A DNA stretch of 31,219 nucleotides from Flavobacteriales bacterium UBA6165 (lineage in GTDB: Bacteria; Bacteroidota; Bacteroidia; Flavobacteriales_D; Crocinitomicaceae), in contig DIUF01000023.1 of the NCBI GenBank assembly GCA_002422285.1, positions 307 to 31,525 on the forward strand. The letters run 5' to 3'. Each line of letters opens with the position of its first letter. Within the stretch, counting starts at the first letter, position 1. This document shows positions 7,591 to 17,300 of this stretch, one piece after another. The notes beneath the pieces were generated by a model. It was not told the origin of the DNA, did no database searches, and saw nothing but the letters and a program-made list of their open reading frames with translations. The position numbers and the translations under genes were made by a program.

Positions 7591-9228
7591 TCAAAAATGT
7601 GCCTCGCACTTCACATTAATGTTTTTGCTGGATATCGGATGAACAAAAGTCAACTCTGCGGCATGCAAGTGCAAACGGTCGGCTTTTTGGCCATAGAGGT
7701 CATCGCCAACAATTGGAGTATTCAAACCTCTTGGATGGGCGGCATGAACACGCAATTGATGGGTTCGACCGGTGATGGGATAAAAGGCAATTCGCGTTCG
7801 TCCATCCATTTTTGAAAGGACTTCATAACGCGTTGTGGCAGGCAAACCATGTTCATAGCAAACCAATTGTTGAGGACGGTTATCTAAATCAACACGAAGC
7901 GGTAAGTCAATAATACCCAATTCTTGTTCTACAAGGCCATCCAAGACTGCAATATATTTCTTCTTGACAGTGCGTTTGGTGAATTGCTGCTGCAAGGCCA
8001 CATAAATCTCTTGATTCATGGCCACCAACAAAATTCCAGATGTGGCACGATCTAAACGGTGAACTAGCATTGGTCTTTCAGCGTACGGAAATAAGATCGG
8101 TAAATAATCTTGCACAGATAAAGATTGTACCTTTCCAGGAACAGAAAGCACATCAAAAGGTTTGTTGAGCACTGCCAAATATTCATCTTGAAAAATTATC
8201 TCAATTTCAGATAAACGATTGTCGTCGTTCAAAACAGGTGGCGCTGCACTTTCTGTCGCACTCAACATGTGATGTAAAATCGGTTCACACTTACTTCTGC
8301 AACTCGGATAAAAATTCCCTTGAACCCTAATTTGCGAGGACGAGGAAGGTCCCCACCAAAATTCAATCAACTCAAAGGGGTCATAGCCTTTTTGAAATGC
8401 ATGTTGAAACAATTTCGGCGCTGCACATTCTCCGGCACCCGCTGGGGGAACATCAGCACCGAAAGATTGAAAAATCTCCAAGAGATTCTTCTTTTCCAGC
8501 CGAGCATTAAGGAAAGTATAATTTTCGAAAAGTTGCTGTTGCAAATGCTGCGAAAGTGCTTTGCGTTTGTTCTTCAATACTTGGATTTCATCTTGAAAAA
8601 CTTGTAATTCTTTTTGCAATTCATCCAATTCAAGTTGCATTTGTTTTTTGCGCCATTTGAGCCAAAGCTGTTCTTCGATGCTCTGTTGACTCAATCTTTC
8701 CAAAACTTCTGGTGTAGCTCCAACGCGCTGTTTTTTGCGCTCAGCTTTAGCCGCTTTGATTTGTTCTGATTTGGTTTTCAACTCAGCTTGATGATTCAAT
8801 TTCAACTGAGCCAAATCCTCTTGCTTCAACAAATAATCTTGAGACGTGAGCAGGGCTTCTATTTCGTGAGTCAGTCCATCTAAGACGCGCTCACCCGTTT
8901 TATAAAAACCATCATAAACAAGCGTGTCAAATACCGGAGAAACAAAGCCATCAACACTTACTGTATCGTTTATCTTCCCGGAAAACGCAGCCAAATAACC
9001 CAATTGGTCATGGAAGTTTTTTACAACGAGCAGACCAAACATTTTTCCGACTCCACCACAATCAAAATGATTGAGAATGGTTGGGTGTGTCATCAACTTA
9101 TGTTTGAAATGTTCGAAAGCGGCTTTACCCAATTCAGAAATCTCAACGAAGAAAGGATTGTTCAGCCGAAGCGGACGTTTTAAATCTTGTGCATCAAACT
9201 CATGAAAAAAAGCATCAGTGTGCTCCAC
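7591..9228 (-). CDS. RluA-family pseudouridine synthase with long N-terminal extension
   Basis: A 545-residue protein. The C-terminal about 220 residues are an RluA-type pseudouridine synthase, which isomerises specific uridines in rRNA or tRNA. The catalytic motif HRLDRATSG is present with D393 as nucleophile, and GRTHQLRVH follows further on. The N-terminal about 330 residues are not part of the minimal enzyme: they hold a predicted coiled coil (about 119-248, rich in Glu, Lys, Gln, Leu) and a GAGECAAPKL motif (264-273). This motif marks a subgroup of long RluA proteins I recognise from Bacteroidota and gammaproteobacteria. There is no S4 domain. The start is a GTG at 9228, since the nearby ATG at 9230 is out of frame. 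It lies 8 bases after the rny stop, so it is almost certainly cotranscribed with rny. Substrate specificity is unknown. Confidence 0.93.
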   Translation of the reverse strand: MEHTDAFFHEFDAQDLKRPLRLNNPFFVEISELGKAAFEHFKHKLMTHPTILNHFDCGGVGKMFGLLVVKNFHDQLGYLAAFSGKINDTVSVDGFVSPVFDTLVYDGFYKTGERVLDGLTHEIEALLTSQDYLLKQEDLAQLKLNHQAELKTKSEQIKAAKAERKKQRVGATPEVLERLSQQSIEEQLWLKWRKKQMQLELDELQKELQVFQDEIQVLKNKRKALSQHLQQQLFENYTFLNARLEKKNLLEIFQSFGADVPPAGAGECAAPKLFQHAFQKGYDPFELIEFWWGPSSSSQIRVQGNFYPSCRSKCEPILHHMLSATESAAPPVLNDDNRLSEIEIIFQDEYLAVLNKPFDVLSVPGKVQSLSVQDYLPILFPYAERPMLVHRLDRATSGILLVAMNQEIYVALQQQFTKRTVKKKYIAVLDGLVEQELGIIDLPLRVDLDNRPQQLVCYEHGLPATTRYEVLSKMDGRTRIAFYPITGRTHQLRVHAAHPRGLNTPIVGDDLYGQKADRLHLHAAELTFVHPISSKNINVKCEAHF

Positions 9229-9236
9229 ATCAAGTT

Positions 9237-10769
9237 TTATTTCGCGTAGTTAACAGCTCTTTTCTCACGGATCAAGGTCACTTTTACTTGACCTGGATAC
9301 GTCATTTCCTCTTGGATTTGTTGAGAAATAGCGAAAGAAAGTTCATCTGCTTTTTGGTCAGAAATTTTATCAGACTCAACGATTACGCGTAACTCACGAC
9401 CTGCTTGAATGGCATACGCTTGAGAAACACCCTCATAAGCCAAGGCCAAGTTTTCCAAATCCTTAATACGTTTGATATAGGATTCCACCATCTCACGACG
9501 CGCTCCTGGACGTGCACCTGAAATGGCATCACAAACTTGAACAATCGGAGAAATCAAAGTTGTCATTTCAATCTCGTCGTGGTGAGCACCGATGGCATTA
9601 CATACATCTGGTTTTTCACCATATTTCTCAGCCCATTTCATCCCCAAGATTGCGTGTGGCAATTCTGGCTCTTCATCAGGAACTTTCCCAATATCGTGGA
9701 GCAATCCAGCGCGTTTGGCTACTTTTACGTTCAAGCCTAATTCAGCAGCCATAATTGCACAAAGATTAGCTACTTCACGCGAGTGCTGCAACAAGTTCTG
9801 TCCATAAGAAGAACGGTATTTCATTCTACCGACAGCACGCATCAACTCAGGATGCAAACCGTGAATACCTAAATCAATACAAGTTCTTCGGCCTGTTTCC
9901 ACAATTTCCTCTTCCAAAGATTTTTTGGTTTTAGAAATAACCTCTTCAATTCGTGCTGGGTGAATACGTCCGTCCGACACCAATTGGTGCAAAGCCAAAC
10001 GCGCAATCTCGCGACGCACTGGGTCGAAACAAGAAAGGATAATCGCTTCAGGAGTATCATCAACAATAATTTCTACACCTGTGGCCGCTTCTAAAGCCCT
10101 GATGTTACGACCTTCACGACCAATGATACGCCCTTTGATTTCATCGCTATCGATGTTGAATACTGTCACAGAATTTTCAATTGCTTGTTCTGTTGCCACA
10201 CGTTGAATCGTCTGAATAACAATTTTTCTCGCCTCACGATTTGCATTAATTTTGGCTTCATCAGAAATATCCTTAATGTACTGCATAGCACCAGTTCGTG
10301 CTTCATCTTTTAAGGCCTGCATCAATTGCTGCTTGGCGTCTTCAGGTTTCAAATTAGCAATAGCTGAAAGTTCTTGAACTCGTTTCGACTGAATTTTTTC
10401 GAGTTCATTTTTCTTCAATTCAGCAACTTCAATCTTTTGGGTGAGGTCATTATTTTTCTTCTCTAAATCTTTTTCCAAACGTGTTACCTCCTCCATTTTC
10501 TGGGTTAAGGTTTTTTCTTTCGCACGCAAACGATCTTCATTCGATTGATATTTACGCTCACGTTCTTTAAACGACTTTTCATGCTCTTCTTTTAAGACCA
10601 AAAACTTCTCTTTTGCCTGAAGAATTTTCTCTTTCTTCATGCTTTCACCTTGTGCTTCGGCTTCTTTAATAATTAGCTCTCGCTTCTTTTTGAGTAAAAC
10701 CTGCGTGATAACAAAAGTCATCACCGCTCCAGCACCCAATCCTACTAACAATACTACAATTAGTTCCAT
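9237..10769 (-). CDS. rny: ribonuclease Y
   Basis: Membrane-anchored endoribonuclease that starts mRNA decay. Its 510 residues follow the standard RNase Y plan: an N-terminal membrane anchor (MELIVVLLVGLGAGAVMTFV), a long charged coiled coil (about 30-200), a KH RNA-binding domain starting at GRIIGREGRNIRALE (from residue 213), and an HD metal-dependent phosphohydrolase domain with H358-D359 in LLHDIGK. A C-terminal RNase Y region follows. The ATG at 10769 is chosen because it places the membrane segment at the N terminus; the frame upstream (to 10829) encodes a cysteine/aromatic stretch unlike the family. An 84-base gap separates it from zapA upstream, and the pseudouridine synthase gene follows after 8 bases. 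Confidence 0.96.
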   Translation of the reverse strand: MELIVVLLVGLGAGAVMTFVITQVLLKKKRELIIKEAEAQGESMKKEKILQAKEKFLVLKEEHEKSFKERERKYQSNEDRLRAKEKTLTQKMEEVTRLEKDLEKKNNDLTQKIEVAELKKNELEKIQSKRVQELSAIANLKPEDAKQQLMQALKDEARTGAMQYIKDISDEAKINANREARKIVIQTIQRVATEQAIENSVTVFNIDSDEIKGRIIGREGRNIRALEAATGVEIIVDDTPEAIILSCFDPVRREIARLALHQLVSDGRIHPARIEEVISKTKKSLEEEIVETGRRTCIDLGIHGLHPELMRAVGRMKYRSSYGQNLLQHSREVANLCAIMAAELGLNVKVAKRAGLLHDIGKVPDEEPELPHAILGMKWAEKYGEKPDVCNAIGAHHDEIEMTTLISPIVQVCDAISGARPGARREMVESYIKRIKDLENLALAYEGVSQAYAIQAGRELRVIVESDKISDQKADELSFAISQQIQEEMTYPGQVKVTLIREKRAVNYAK

Positions 10770-10841
10770 TTTTCTGTATTTAATTTTAAAAAAAAACCAA
10801 CATCTACAGGAAGTAATCCTGAAAGACATTGGTGAGTATAC

Positions 10842-10859
10842 AAGTAGTAAATACTACTT
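10842..10859. repeat. short inverted repeat between zapA and rny
   Basis: AAGTAGT and ACTACTT form a perfect 7-bp stem around a 4-base loop. It overlaps the zapA stop codon and the start of the 84-base gap before rny. No T-run follows on the minus strand, so it is not a classical terminator; it might be an mRNA processing or attenuation site. Function unknown. Confidence 0.3.
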
Positions 10860-11138
10860 ATTCAGCAGCTCGAGCAAATCCGTTAAAGCCTTTGTTGGCT
10901 CCGATAAATCTACTTTTGCATTTGTCGATGATTCAGGAGTTGCCTTTTTGACTGCCACTTGAAGAGCTGTCATGGCCAATAAATCCTGAACATCTTTAAC
11001 AGCATAATTGTCTTTGAGAAACTGAATTCTCTTGTTGATATCTTCAGCAGCACGTTCAACAGCATCTTTCTCCGACTCATCTATTGTGAGTGGATAATTG
11101 CGTCCAGCGACTACTACTTTTATCGACAACTTTGCCAT
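10854..11138 (-). CDS. zapA: cell division protein ZapA
   Basis: A 94-residue FtsZ-associated protein that cross-links FtsZ filaments at the division ring; cytoplasmic. The N-terminal part (SIKVVVAGRNYPLTIDESEKD) matches the ZapA head domain, and the following helix (VERAAEDINKRIQFLKD...DLLAMTALQVA) matches its dimerising coiled coil. The length is usual for ZapA. It starts three bases after the stop of the upstream coiled-coil gene, which suggests cotranscription and perhaps coupled translation. The order coiled-coil gene, zapA, rny recurs in Bacteroidota as far as I know. Confidence 0.9.
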   Translation of the reverse strand: MAKLSIKVVVAGRNYPLTIDESEKDAVERAAEDINKRIQFLKDNYAVKDVQDLLAMTALQVAVKKATPESSTNAKVDLSEPTKALTDLLELLNK

Positions 11139-11141
11139 TTC

Positions 11142-11426
11142 TTATCTTTTAAGATGCAACAAACAGGCATCTATTTCTCTCACCAATTCGTCAATTCGAG
11201 CGTTCAAATCCACAGAGGCATTTGCTGGCACGTTTTGACTAATAATTTCAACTTCACGCTTCGATCTCAAGGACTCGATTTCAGCGTTGCGTTCGTTTAA
11301 ATCCTTTTTCAAAGAAGAAATTTCGTTCTGTAATTCAAGCACACGAGCCTCCAACCCCTCTGATTTCGATTTGAAATACAGGGCTTTATCACTCACGTTT
11401 TGAATTAAAGACAGAAAATCTTCCAC
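11142..11426 (-). CDS. small coiled-coil protein, ZapB-like
   Basis: A 94-residue protein made almost wholly of heptad-like sequence (ALYFKSKSEGLEARVLELQN, SLKKDLNERNAEIESLRSKR), so a long coiled coil. Its position directly upstream of zapA and its size suggest a division-ring partner in the manner of ZapB, but coiled coils match many proteins and there is no catalytic motif. The start is a GTG at 11426, as no nearby ATG keeps the full N terminus. A TAnnTTTG promoter element lies 16 bases upstream and a strong hairpin of the preceding gene lies just beyond it. This probably begins the operon zapB-like, zapA, rny, rluA-type. Confidence 0.7.
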   Translation of the reverse strand: MEDFLSLIQNVSDKALYFKSKSEGLEARVLELQNEISSLKKDLNERNAEIESLRSKREVEIISQNVPANASVDLNARIDELVREIDACLLHLKR

Positions 11427-11442
11427 GAAAATACAATTTGTG

Positions 11443-11450
11443 CAAAGTTA
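11443..11450 (-). promoter_or_regulatory. -7 promoter element of the zapB-like/zapA/rny operon
   Basis: The minus strand reads TAACTTTG, an exact TAnnTTTG match, 16 bases before the GTG at 11426. A TTTG further upstream is spaced 24 bases away, longer than the usual 19-21 and inside the terminator hairpin. Confidence 0.4.
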
Positions 11451-11458
11451 TAAATAAG

Positions 11459-11500
11459 AATCACACTAGATTCACAAATCAAATGAAATCTAGTGTGATT
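11459..11500 (-). terminator. perfect 14-bp hairpin, likely terminator of the shorter metalloprotease gene
   Basis: AATCACACTAGATT (11459-11472) and AATCTAGTGTGATT (11487-11500) are exact reverse complements around a 14-base loop. It starts 18 bases after the stop codon of the upstream protease gene. On the minus strand the stem is followed by CTTATTTATAAC, T-rich but without a solid T-run, so it may act as a terminator or as a 3' stabilising hairpin. Confidence 0.65.
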
Positions 11501-11518
11501 CAATTAAGCTGTTTAAAA

Positions 11519-14284
11519 TCAGTTTTTTACAACTTTCAAATACTGAATTAAATCATCAGACCGCAACTGCAAGTAATACATACCTGCGCTCAAAGATTGC
11601 ATATCAATTTCAGCTTTGCCAGTACCAGCATGAGCTACACGTACCAATTGACCACTGGCATCATAAAGCTTAATTTCTTGGATTTGGATTTCGTTACCAT
11701 CCCATGAAATAAACAAGGTTTGATCCGCTGGATTTGGATAAACTTGAACACTTTGTAAACCATAAGACTGAAGGCCAACCATGTTGATGTTAACACATTC
11801 TGACACGGCAACACAACCGACAGCGGTTGCTTGCAAAGCGTAGGAGCCTGTTGGCGATGTCAATATCAATGATGGACCTGTTGCGCCCGGAATAGGCGTT
11901 GGAGGATTGGTTGAACAATCCAACCATTGGTGTTGTGCAAAAGTTTGATTTGCGTTCAAACTTTGACCAACATGGATGAAGGAAGCGTCAGCAATATTCG
12001 GATTTACGCCAAACGTGAGCGCAACGCTTTCTTCGTAAGACGTTCCCGTGGCAGTTGCAATCAGTGGGTAAGTCCCTAGCGCAACTCCTGATGTTGTAAT
12101 CGTTAATGTAGTTTGGTTAGGAACAACGACTGGATTGACACTCCAGTTAGCTACTGCACCAGCAGGAAGTCCTGAAACACTCATATCTACAGAACCCGCA
12201 AAATTGCCTGCTGGAGTGATATTCAATACGAATGACGCCTCAGAGCCTTCACAAACTGCTGAAGCCGAATTTACTGGAACCACATTAAACTCTACTGTTG
12301 GCGCAGTAATCGTGAAGTTGTTATCCGAAATATCGAAGAATGTACCGTTTGCAGCCATCACCATAACTCGTGAAGTTGTGTTGGGCAAATTAGGTACAAC
12401 AACATTGGCAGAACCAGTATTCGGAACACCCGTAGCCAAAACTACTGGATACTCAAGACCACCATTGGTAGACAGGAAAATATCAACAAACTGGCAGTTC
12501 ACATTAGAGTTATTGGTATTAGCGACATTCCAAGTTACGGTTTGGCTTGAAAAAGGCGACCAAAAAATATTCGTTGCACTAGGATAAGACAAAACAAAAG
12601 GTCCAGCAGAAGCATCGAAGGTTAACGAAGTATTTACATAGTCTGAACAACCTCCAACCAAATGATCATCGTGGACTGTAACGCGAAAAGCCATTGTGCG
12701 AGCAACAGAAGGTAAAACCTCCCACGTAAAAGGACCATTGTTTGCTAAAGCCTCAAGTCTAGGAAAATAACGTGTCGGACTTGATGAAGACTCCCAACTT
12801 CTAAAGTTAGGGCCTCCGGTAGCGGTAGACAAAGGTGGTTGTGTTGAAGCTTGGTTGTTGTACTGCTCCCATCTGTAAACCAAAGTGTTGCCAAGATTTG
12901 CATCAGTCGCAGTGGCTGTAAGTGCAAATGGAGTGGAAATAGGGATTGTTACATCACCATTTGTTGACGAAATAACAGGTGAGTCGTTTCCAGAAGTTGT
13001 TACAACAGGGCAAGTGTGGCTGCTTCCAGAAATGAATGTACCCATTTCTTGCAGGCTGCGGGTATGGAAATAATCATCGCTGTTATTTTGAACGTTTGGA
13101 GAACAAATACCCGCATAACCCATTATCGTGCTTGCACTTCCTGGTTCGTATCGGGCGGAGGCCACAGAATTACAACCATTATTTTGGGTATGATTGGCTG
13201 CAAACTGATGACCAATTTCGTGGGCAACGTAATCAATATCAAAAGGGTCACCAATAGGATTTGAACTTCCTGTTACTCCTCTAGCTTTATTGTTATTCAT
13301 CGAATTACACACCACTCCCAATCCAGCTACTCCACCACTATTCGTGCCGAAAACATGTCCGATATCGTAGTTTGTAGAACCGATTACATTTCCTAATGTA
13401 GTTTGGTTTTGACTCAACATGGTGGATGCATTTCCATTGGTATAGGGGTCTGTGCTCGGATCAGTATAAACTATTAAATCATTGTTTGGAATAATCTCCA
13501 TAGTAATGGCAATTTCACGTTCATAAACACCATTTACGCGATTCATAGAGGTAACTTGAGCAGCCATAGCCAAAACAACTGTGCCGCCGTGATAAATGGT
13601 ATACTCACCTGTTGCGGCTAGCGCCAATCTGTAAGTTCTTAAGGCACAAGAAGCATAACTTAAAGCAATATCATCTCCATTATCGATAATATCCCCCACA
13701 TTACTAGCTTCTTCTTCGTTGTGGCATGTCATAATCTTACTTGTAACAAAATCCTTTTTGTAGTAAACCATGTAGTTCGCTGTATTTCCGCGCTGCAATG
13801 GATCAATAAAAAAAGTCCCATTCACACGGTCAAAAATCATAGCGTGAAATCCATGAGGCGTGACATCAATTTTTCCAGATTTATTTCGGTCAGACACACC
13901 AAGAACATCAAAAGTTCTAATTTCAGGGTAAGCAGCAGCCAATTCAGGGTGCATGGTTGTATTTCTCACAACGCGGTAAGTATCGAATGAACCCGCGGCA
14001 TTTGGCAATTGAATTAGGACATGAACATTGCTGATTAGATCATTGCGATGCGGAATATCCAAACCATTCAATTCTGAGTTTAGTTGTACAAAGTCAACAG
14101 TGAAAACCTTGAAATTGGTGGCCCAAATTTCTTGATTTGGCAATGGAGATTGAACCTGCATGTTAGATAATTCAAAAGTAACATTGATTGGTCTTTCAGA
14201 TATCCCATTTGCCAACAAGAAAAGTGGAAAGATTAATAAACAAAGAGATGGTATAAATCTCCTTAAAAAAGTATTTGTTTTCAT
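11519..14284 (-). CDS. secreted reprolysin-like zinc metalloprotease with T9SS type A sorting domain
   Basis: A 921-residue secreted protein. It has a signal peptide (about 1-25, ending FLLANG), a propeptide-like region, then a metzincin catalytic domain with the zinc motif HEIGHQFAANH (H355, H359, H365; catalytic E356) and a Met-turn in STIMGYAGIC. Metzincins normally read HExxHxxGxxH; here position 362 is Ala instead of Gly. Beta-sandwich modules follow, and the C terminus is a T9SS type A sorting domain (VQVYPNPADQTLFISW to YLKVVKN), so the protein should cross the outer membrane through T9SS and be anchored or released. It is a close paralog of the next gene upstream over about the first 660 residues but lacks that gene's FN3 and P-domain modules. 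Substrate unknown; activity is likely but the Ala is a caution. Confidence 0.92.
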   Translation of the reverse strand: MKTNTFLRRFIPSLCLLIFPLFLLANGISERPINVTFELSNMQVQSPLPNQEIWATNFKVFTVDFVQLNSELNGLDIPHRNDLISNVHVLIQLPNAAGSFDTYRVVRNTTMHPELAAAYPEIRTFDVLGVSDRNKSGKIDVTPHGFHAMIFDRVNGTFFIDPLQRGNTANYMVYYKKDFVTSKIMTCHNEEEASNVGDIIDNGDDIALSYASCALRTYRLALAATGEYTIYHGGTVVLAMAAQVTSMNRVNGVYEREIAITMEIIPNNDLIVYTDPSTDPYTNGNASTMLSQNQTTLGNVIGSTNYDIGHVFGTNSGGVAGLGVVCNSMNNNKARGVTGSSNPIGDPFDIDYVAHEIGHQFAANHTQNNGCNSVASARYEPGSASTIMGYAGICSPNVQNNSDDYFHTRSLQEMGTFISGSSHTCPVVTTSGNDSPVISSTNGDVTIPISTPFALTATATDANLGNTLVYRWEQYNNQASTQPPLSTATGGPNFRSWESSSSPTRYFPRLEALANNGPFTWEVLPSVARTMAFRVTVHDDHLVGGCSDYVNTSLTFDASAGPFVLSYPSATNIFWSPFSSQTVTWNVANTNNSNVNCQFVDIFLSTNGGLEYPVVLATGVPNTGSANVVVPNLPNTTSRVMVMAANGTFFDISDNNFTITAPTVEFNVVPVNSASAVCEGSEASFVLNITPAGNFAGSVDMSVSGLPAGAVANWSVNPVVVPNQTTLTITTSGVALGTYPLIATATGTSYEESVALTFGVNPNIADASFIHVGQSLNANQTFAQHQWLDCSTNPPTPIPGATGPSLILTSPTGSYALQATAVGCVAVSECVNINMVGLQSYGLQSVQVYPNPADQTLFISWDGNEIQIQEIKLYDASGQLVRVAHAGTGKAEIDMQSLSAGMYYLQLRSDDLIQYLKVVKN

Positions 14285-14302
14285 GAAAAAGGGTTTTAGT
14301 TA

Positions 14303-14318
14303 TAGCTTGGCAAAGCTA
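14303..14318 (-). promoter_or_regulatory. -7-like element inside a small palindrome before the shorter protease gene
   Basis: TAGCTT and AAGCTA form a 6-bp stem around GGCA. On the minus strand its first half contains TAGCTTTG, an exact TAnnTTTG match (14311-14318), 26 bases before the ATG at 14284. The site may be a promoter overlapped by an operator-like palindrome, or the match may be chance. No clear -33 TTTG is present. Confidence 0.3.
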
Positions 14319-14351
14319 GAAAAAAACTTTGAGCGTGCCTAATAAAATTAA

Positions 14352-17300
14352 CTACTGAATAACAATCCTAATTGGAGTAAATTGATGCACTAATCCTTCT
14401 ATGTAAACCAAGTAGATTCCTTGACTCCAAACCAAGTTATCAAAAGGTATCAGTTGAGTTCCTGAATTCAGATTGATACTTTTAGAATGCACTATTTTTC
14501 CAGATAAGTCTGTTACGACCAAGTTTTGCGCACCGAAATCTTCGGCAATATCTATGGACAATTGGAAAGCTTCTCGAGTAGGATTTGGGAATACCTGCAT
14601 TTGATTCAGATTGCTTTCACAATTCACAGAAATGGGACCATAAAAATAAGCTTCCCCATCATTATCCAATTGAATCAAACGGTAATAAATAATGGTATTC
14701 ACAAACTTAAAATCCAAATATTCATAATACTGCATTTGGTTAGAGTATCCAGCCGCAGGAATATCATCAAGCAGCAGCCACGTATATCCATCGCGACTGG
14801 TTTCCAATCTAAAGTGTGAGGCATTTTGTTCAGAGCTTGTAGTCCACATCACAGCAATATGATTTTCTCTACATTCGGCTTTGAAATTGGTCAATGTAAC
14901 CGGAAGCGCAGAATTGTTGCTAGTCATTGGAAAAAATTCTGAAAACCCAGAAATCACATACTCTAAATACGAGGAATTGTTCACCCCAGCAATGATCGTA
15001 TTCGTTGCGCCAGAAGACGATTGGGGTATATATAATGTAGTTCCACCAGCGCAATTGTTAGTTGGATCGCCATCTTGGGATGTGCCCGAATGCTTAGTTA
15101 AATCTAGTTCACTCAAAAAATCTACATCATCAAACGGATTGTCGATTGTGCTCATGGCCGTACTTTGATATGACGCAAATTCTGAGTCCATGATGTACAG
15201 ACGCACAGCAACTGGAGCTACGGGCTGAAATTGAGGTGTAATCACAAAACTTCTTGCTAAAGCTGCATTGAAAAACTCCGTGTCGCTAGGATCGGCGCAA
15301 GAAGGAACAATGTAGGGTATTCCATTGACAAAGGAAAAGGCAGTTACATTTCCTAAATTTTGTCCATTGGAATTCACAGACGCAATCAATCGACCATCAG
15401 GGTTATAAAAATGCGTCCAGTTGCCAGAATTCACAAGGCAGGTCGCAAAATCCTGGTCAATTGACAAATTGTTACTTGTATTTGGAGCCTCAATCAATAT
15501 TGAGGTGCAAGCTGTTTCAGGGCAATCGACACCTTCGCTAACACGAACAAAATAAGTGGTGTTGGCAGTTGGCGCAACACTTATCGAACTTCCAGAGCCA
15601 ATAGAAGTGCTACTACAAGATGCATTGAACCATTCGTAATTTGCTCCAGGCGCTAAAAATCCCCCGATTTGAATAAGTGACAATTCTCCTCCAAGGCAAT
15701 AAGGTATACCCACAACATCAATCGAACTGGGTGCAACAGAAGGCGTTGGACAAACAGGCAAATCGTAGCAAATATTCAAGCTCCACGAATTTAAAGCCCC
15801 ACCGTCCAAATTAAAAACATCACTTACAGTAATAGTCCAAACACCCAACATTTCTTCTCCAACAAAATCTGCCAAGTTCCCTGTTGGTTGGTAGGTTAAA
15901 CCCGTTGTTGGCGGACATGGAATTGATCCAGGAGCAGCGTTATCGCTGAAATTCAAATTGAAATTATCCATACTTCCGCAAATGCCTCCAAAGAGATTAA
16001 CCACAGTACCTTGAGGACTTGTTAGCGTAAAAAACAAATCCGATACCCATGTGTGCGTTCCAATTAAATTCAAAACATCCAGGTTGCTAATGATGCCTGA
16101 TTGGGTAATGTTGATAGTAGATGTAACTGTTGGTGTCCCTGAAGCGGGGATGATTATAGGAACATTTGAAGAGCTCACCAAAACACAAAAAGACGTAGTA
16201 AATGATTCTATCGAAGAATAAGCCGATGTACCACAAAGATTAACAGCTCGCACGCGCCAAAAATACGTCGTTCCATTTGCTAGAGAAACCGATGCGTAAT
16301 TTGTTCCACTAATATTAGACTGCTGTGCTACTATATTGGAAAAATCACCAAAATCAGAAATTTCTATTTCATATGTCACATTGGGTGTAGATGATGCATT
16401 CCAAGAAAACTGCACTGGCACGTCCACATTTGTTGCGGCTGCAATTGGAGATATCAGTGAAACTGGAGCAGGAACACCATTAGAAACAATGAGCGTCACA
16501 TTTACGTTTTGAGTTCCGAATGTGCTCATTGCTGTTACGGTTATTGTGTAGGAACCACTAGCAACCGAATTGGTATTAACAGACAATGTTGAAACACCAG
16601 TCGGGGTAACAGAGTTATTGGTGAAGCTGGCTGTTGCGCCAAGCGGCAAACCAGAAAAACTCAAGGTCACTGGGTCGGTATAACTGCCCAATTGAACAAT
16701 ATCAAGGTTGAAATTAGCATTAGTTCCAGCACATACAGAAATGGTGGGGTTTGTAGCAACAAGCTGATAGCCATTTGGCGCAACTGTTATCGTAAAATTG
16801 TTATCAGAAACATCAAAGAAAGTTCCATTTTCTGCCATAACCATTACTCTTGAAGTGGTATTTGGTAAGTTTGGAACAGTAACAAGCGACGAACCATTAT
16901 TGGGGACACCAGAAGCTAAAAGAATTGGATAATTCAATCCGCCATCAGTAGAGAGATAAATATTTACATTTTGGCAGTTTACATTGGCATTTGTCGTATT
17001 GGCAACATTCCATGTAACCGTTTGCGAAGTAGTTGCCTGCCATGAAATTCCGGTTGCAGAAGGATAGTTCAAAACAAAGGGCCCAGCTGTGGCATCAAAA
17101 GTCAACGTCGTATTGATGTAATCGTTGCAACTTCCAACCACGTGATCGTCATGGACTGTGCATCGGAAATTCATAGTTCGAGATACAGATGGTAACACCT
17201 CCCAAGTAAAAGGACCATTGTTTACAATGGCTTCTAAGCTTGGGAAATATCTTGTTGGATTTGTAACTGAACTAAAACTTCTAAAGTTTGGCCCCCCCGT

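Noticed and set aside
12135..12587. 150-codon open frame on the plus strand
   Set aside because: It is antisense to the beta-sandwich part of the shorter protease; composition mirrors the Thr/Asn-rich real gene and no domain is seen.
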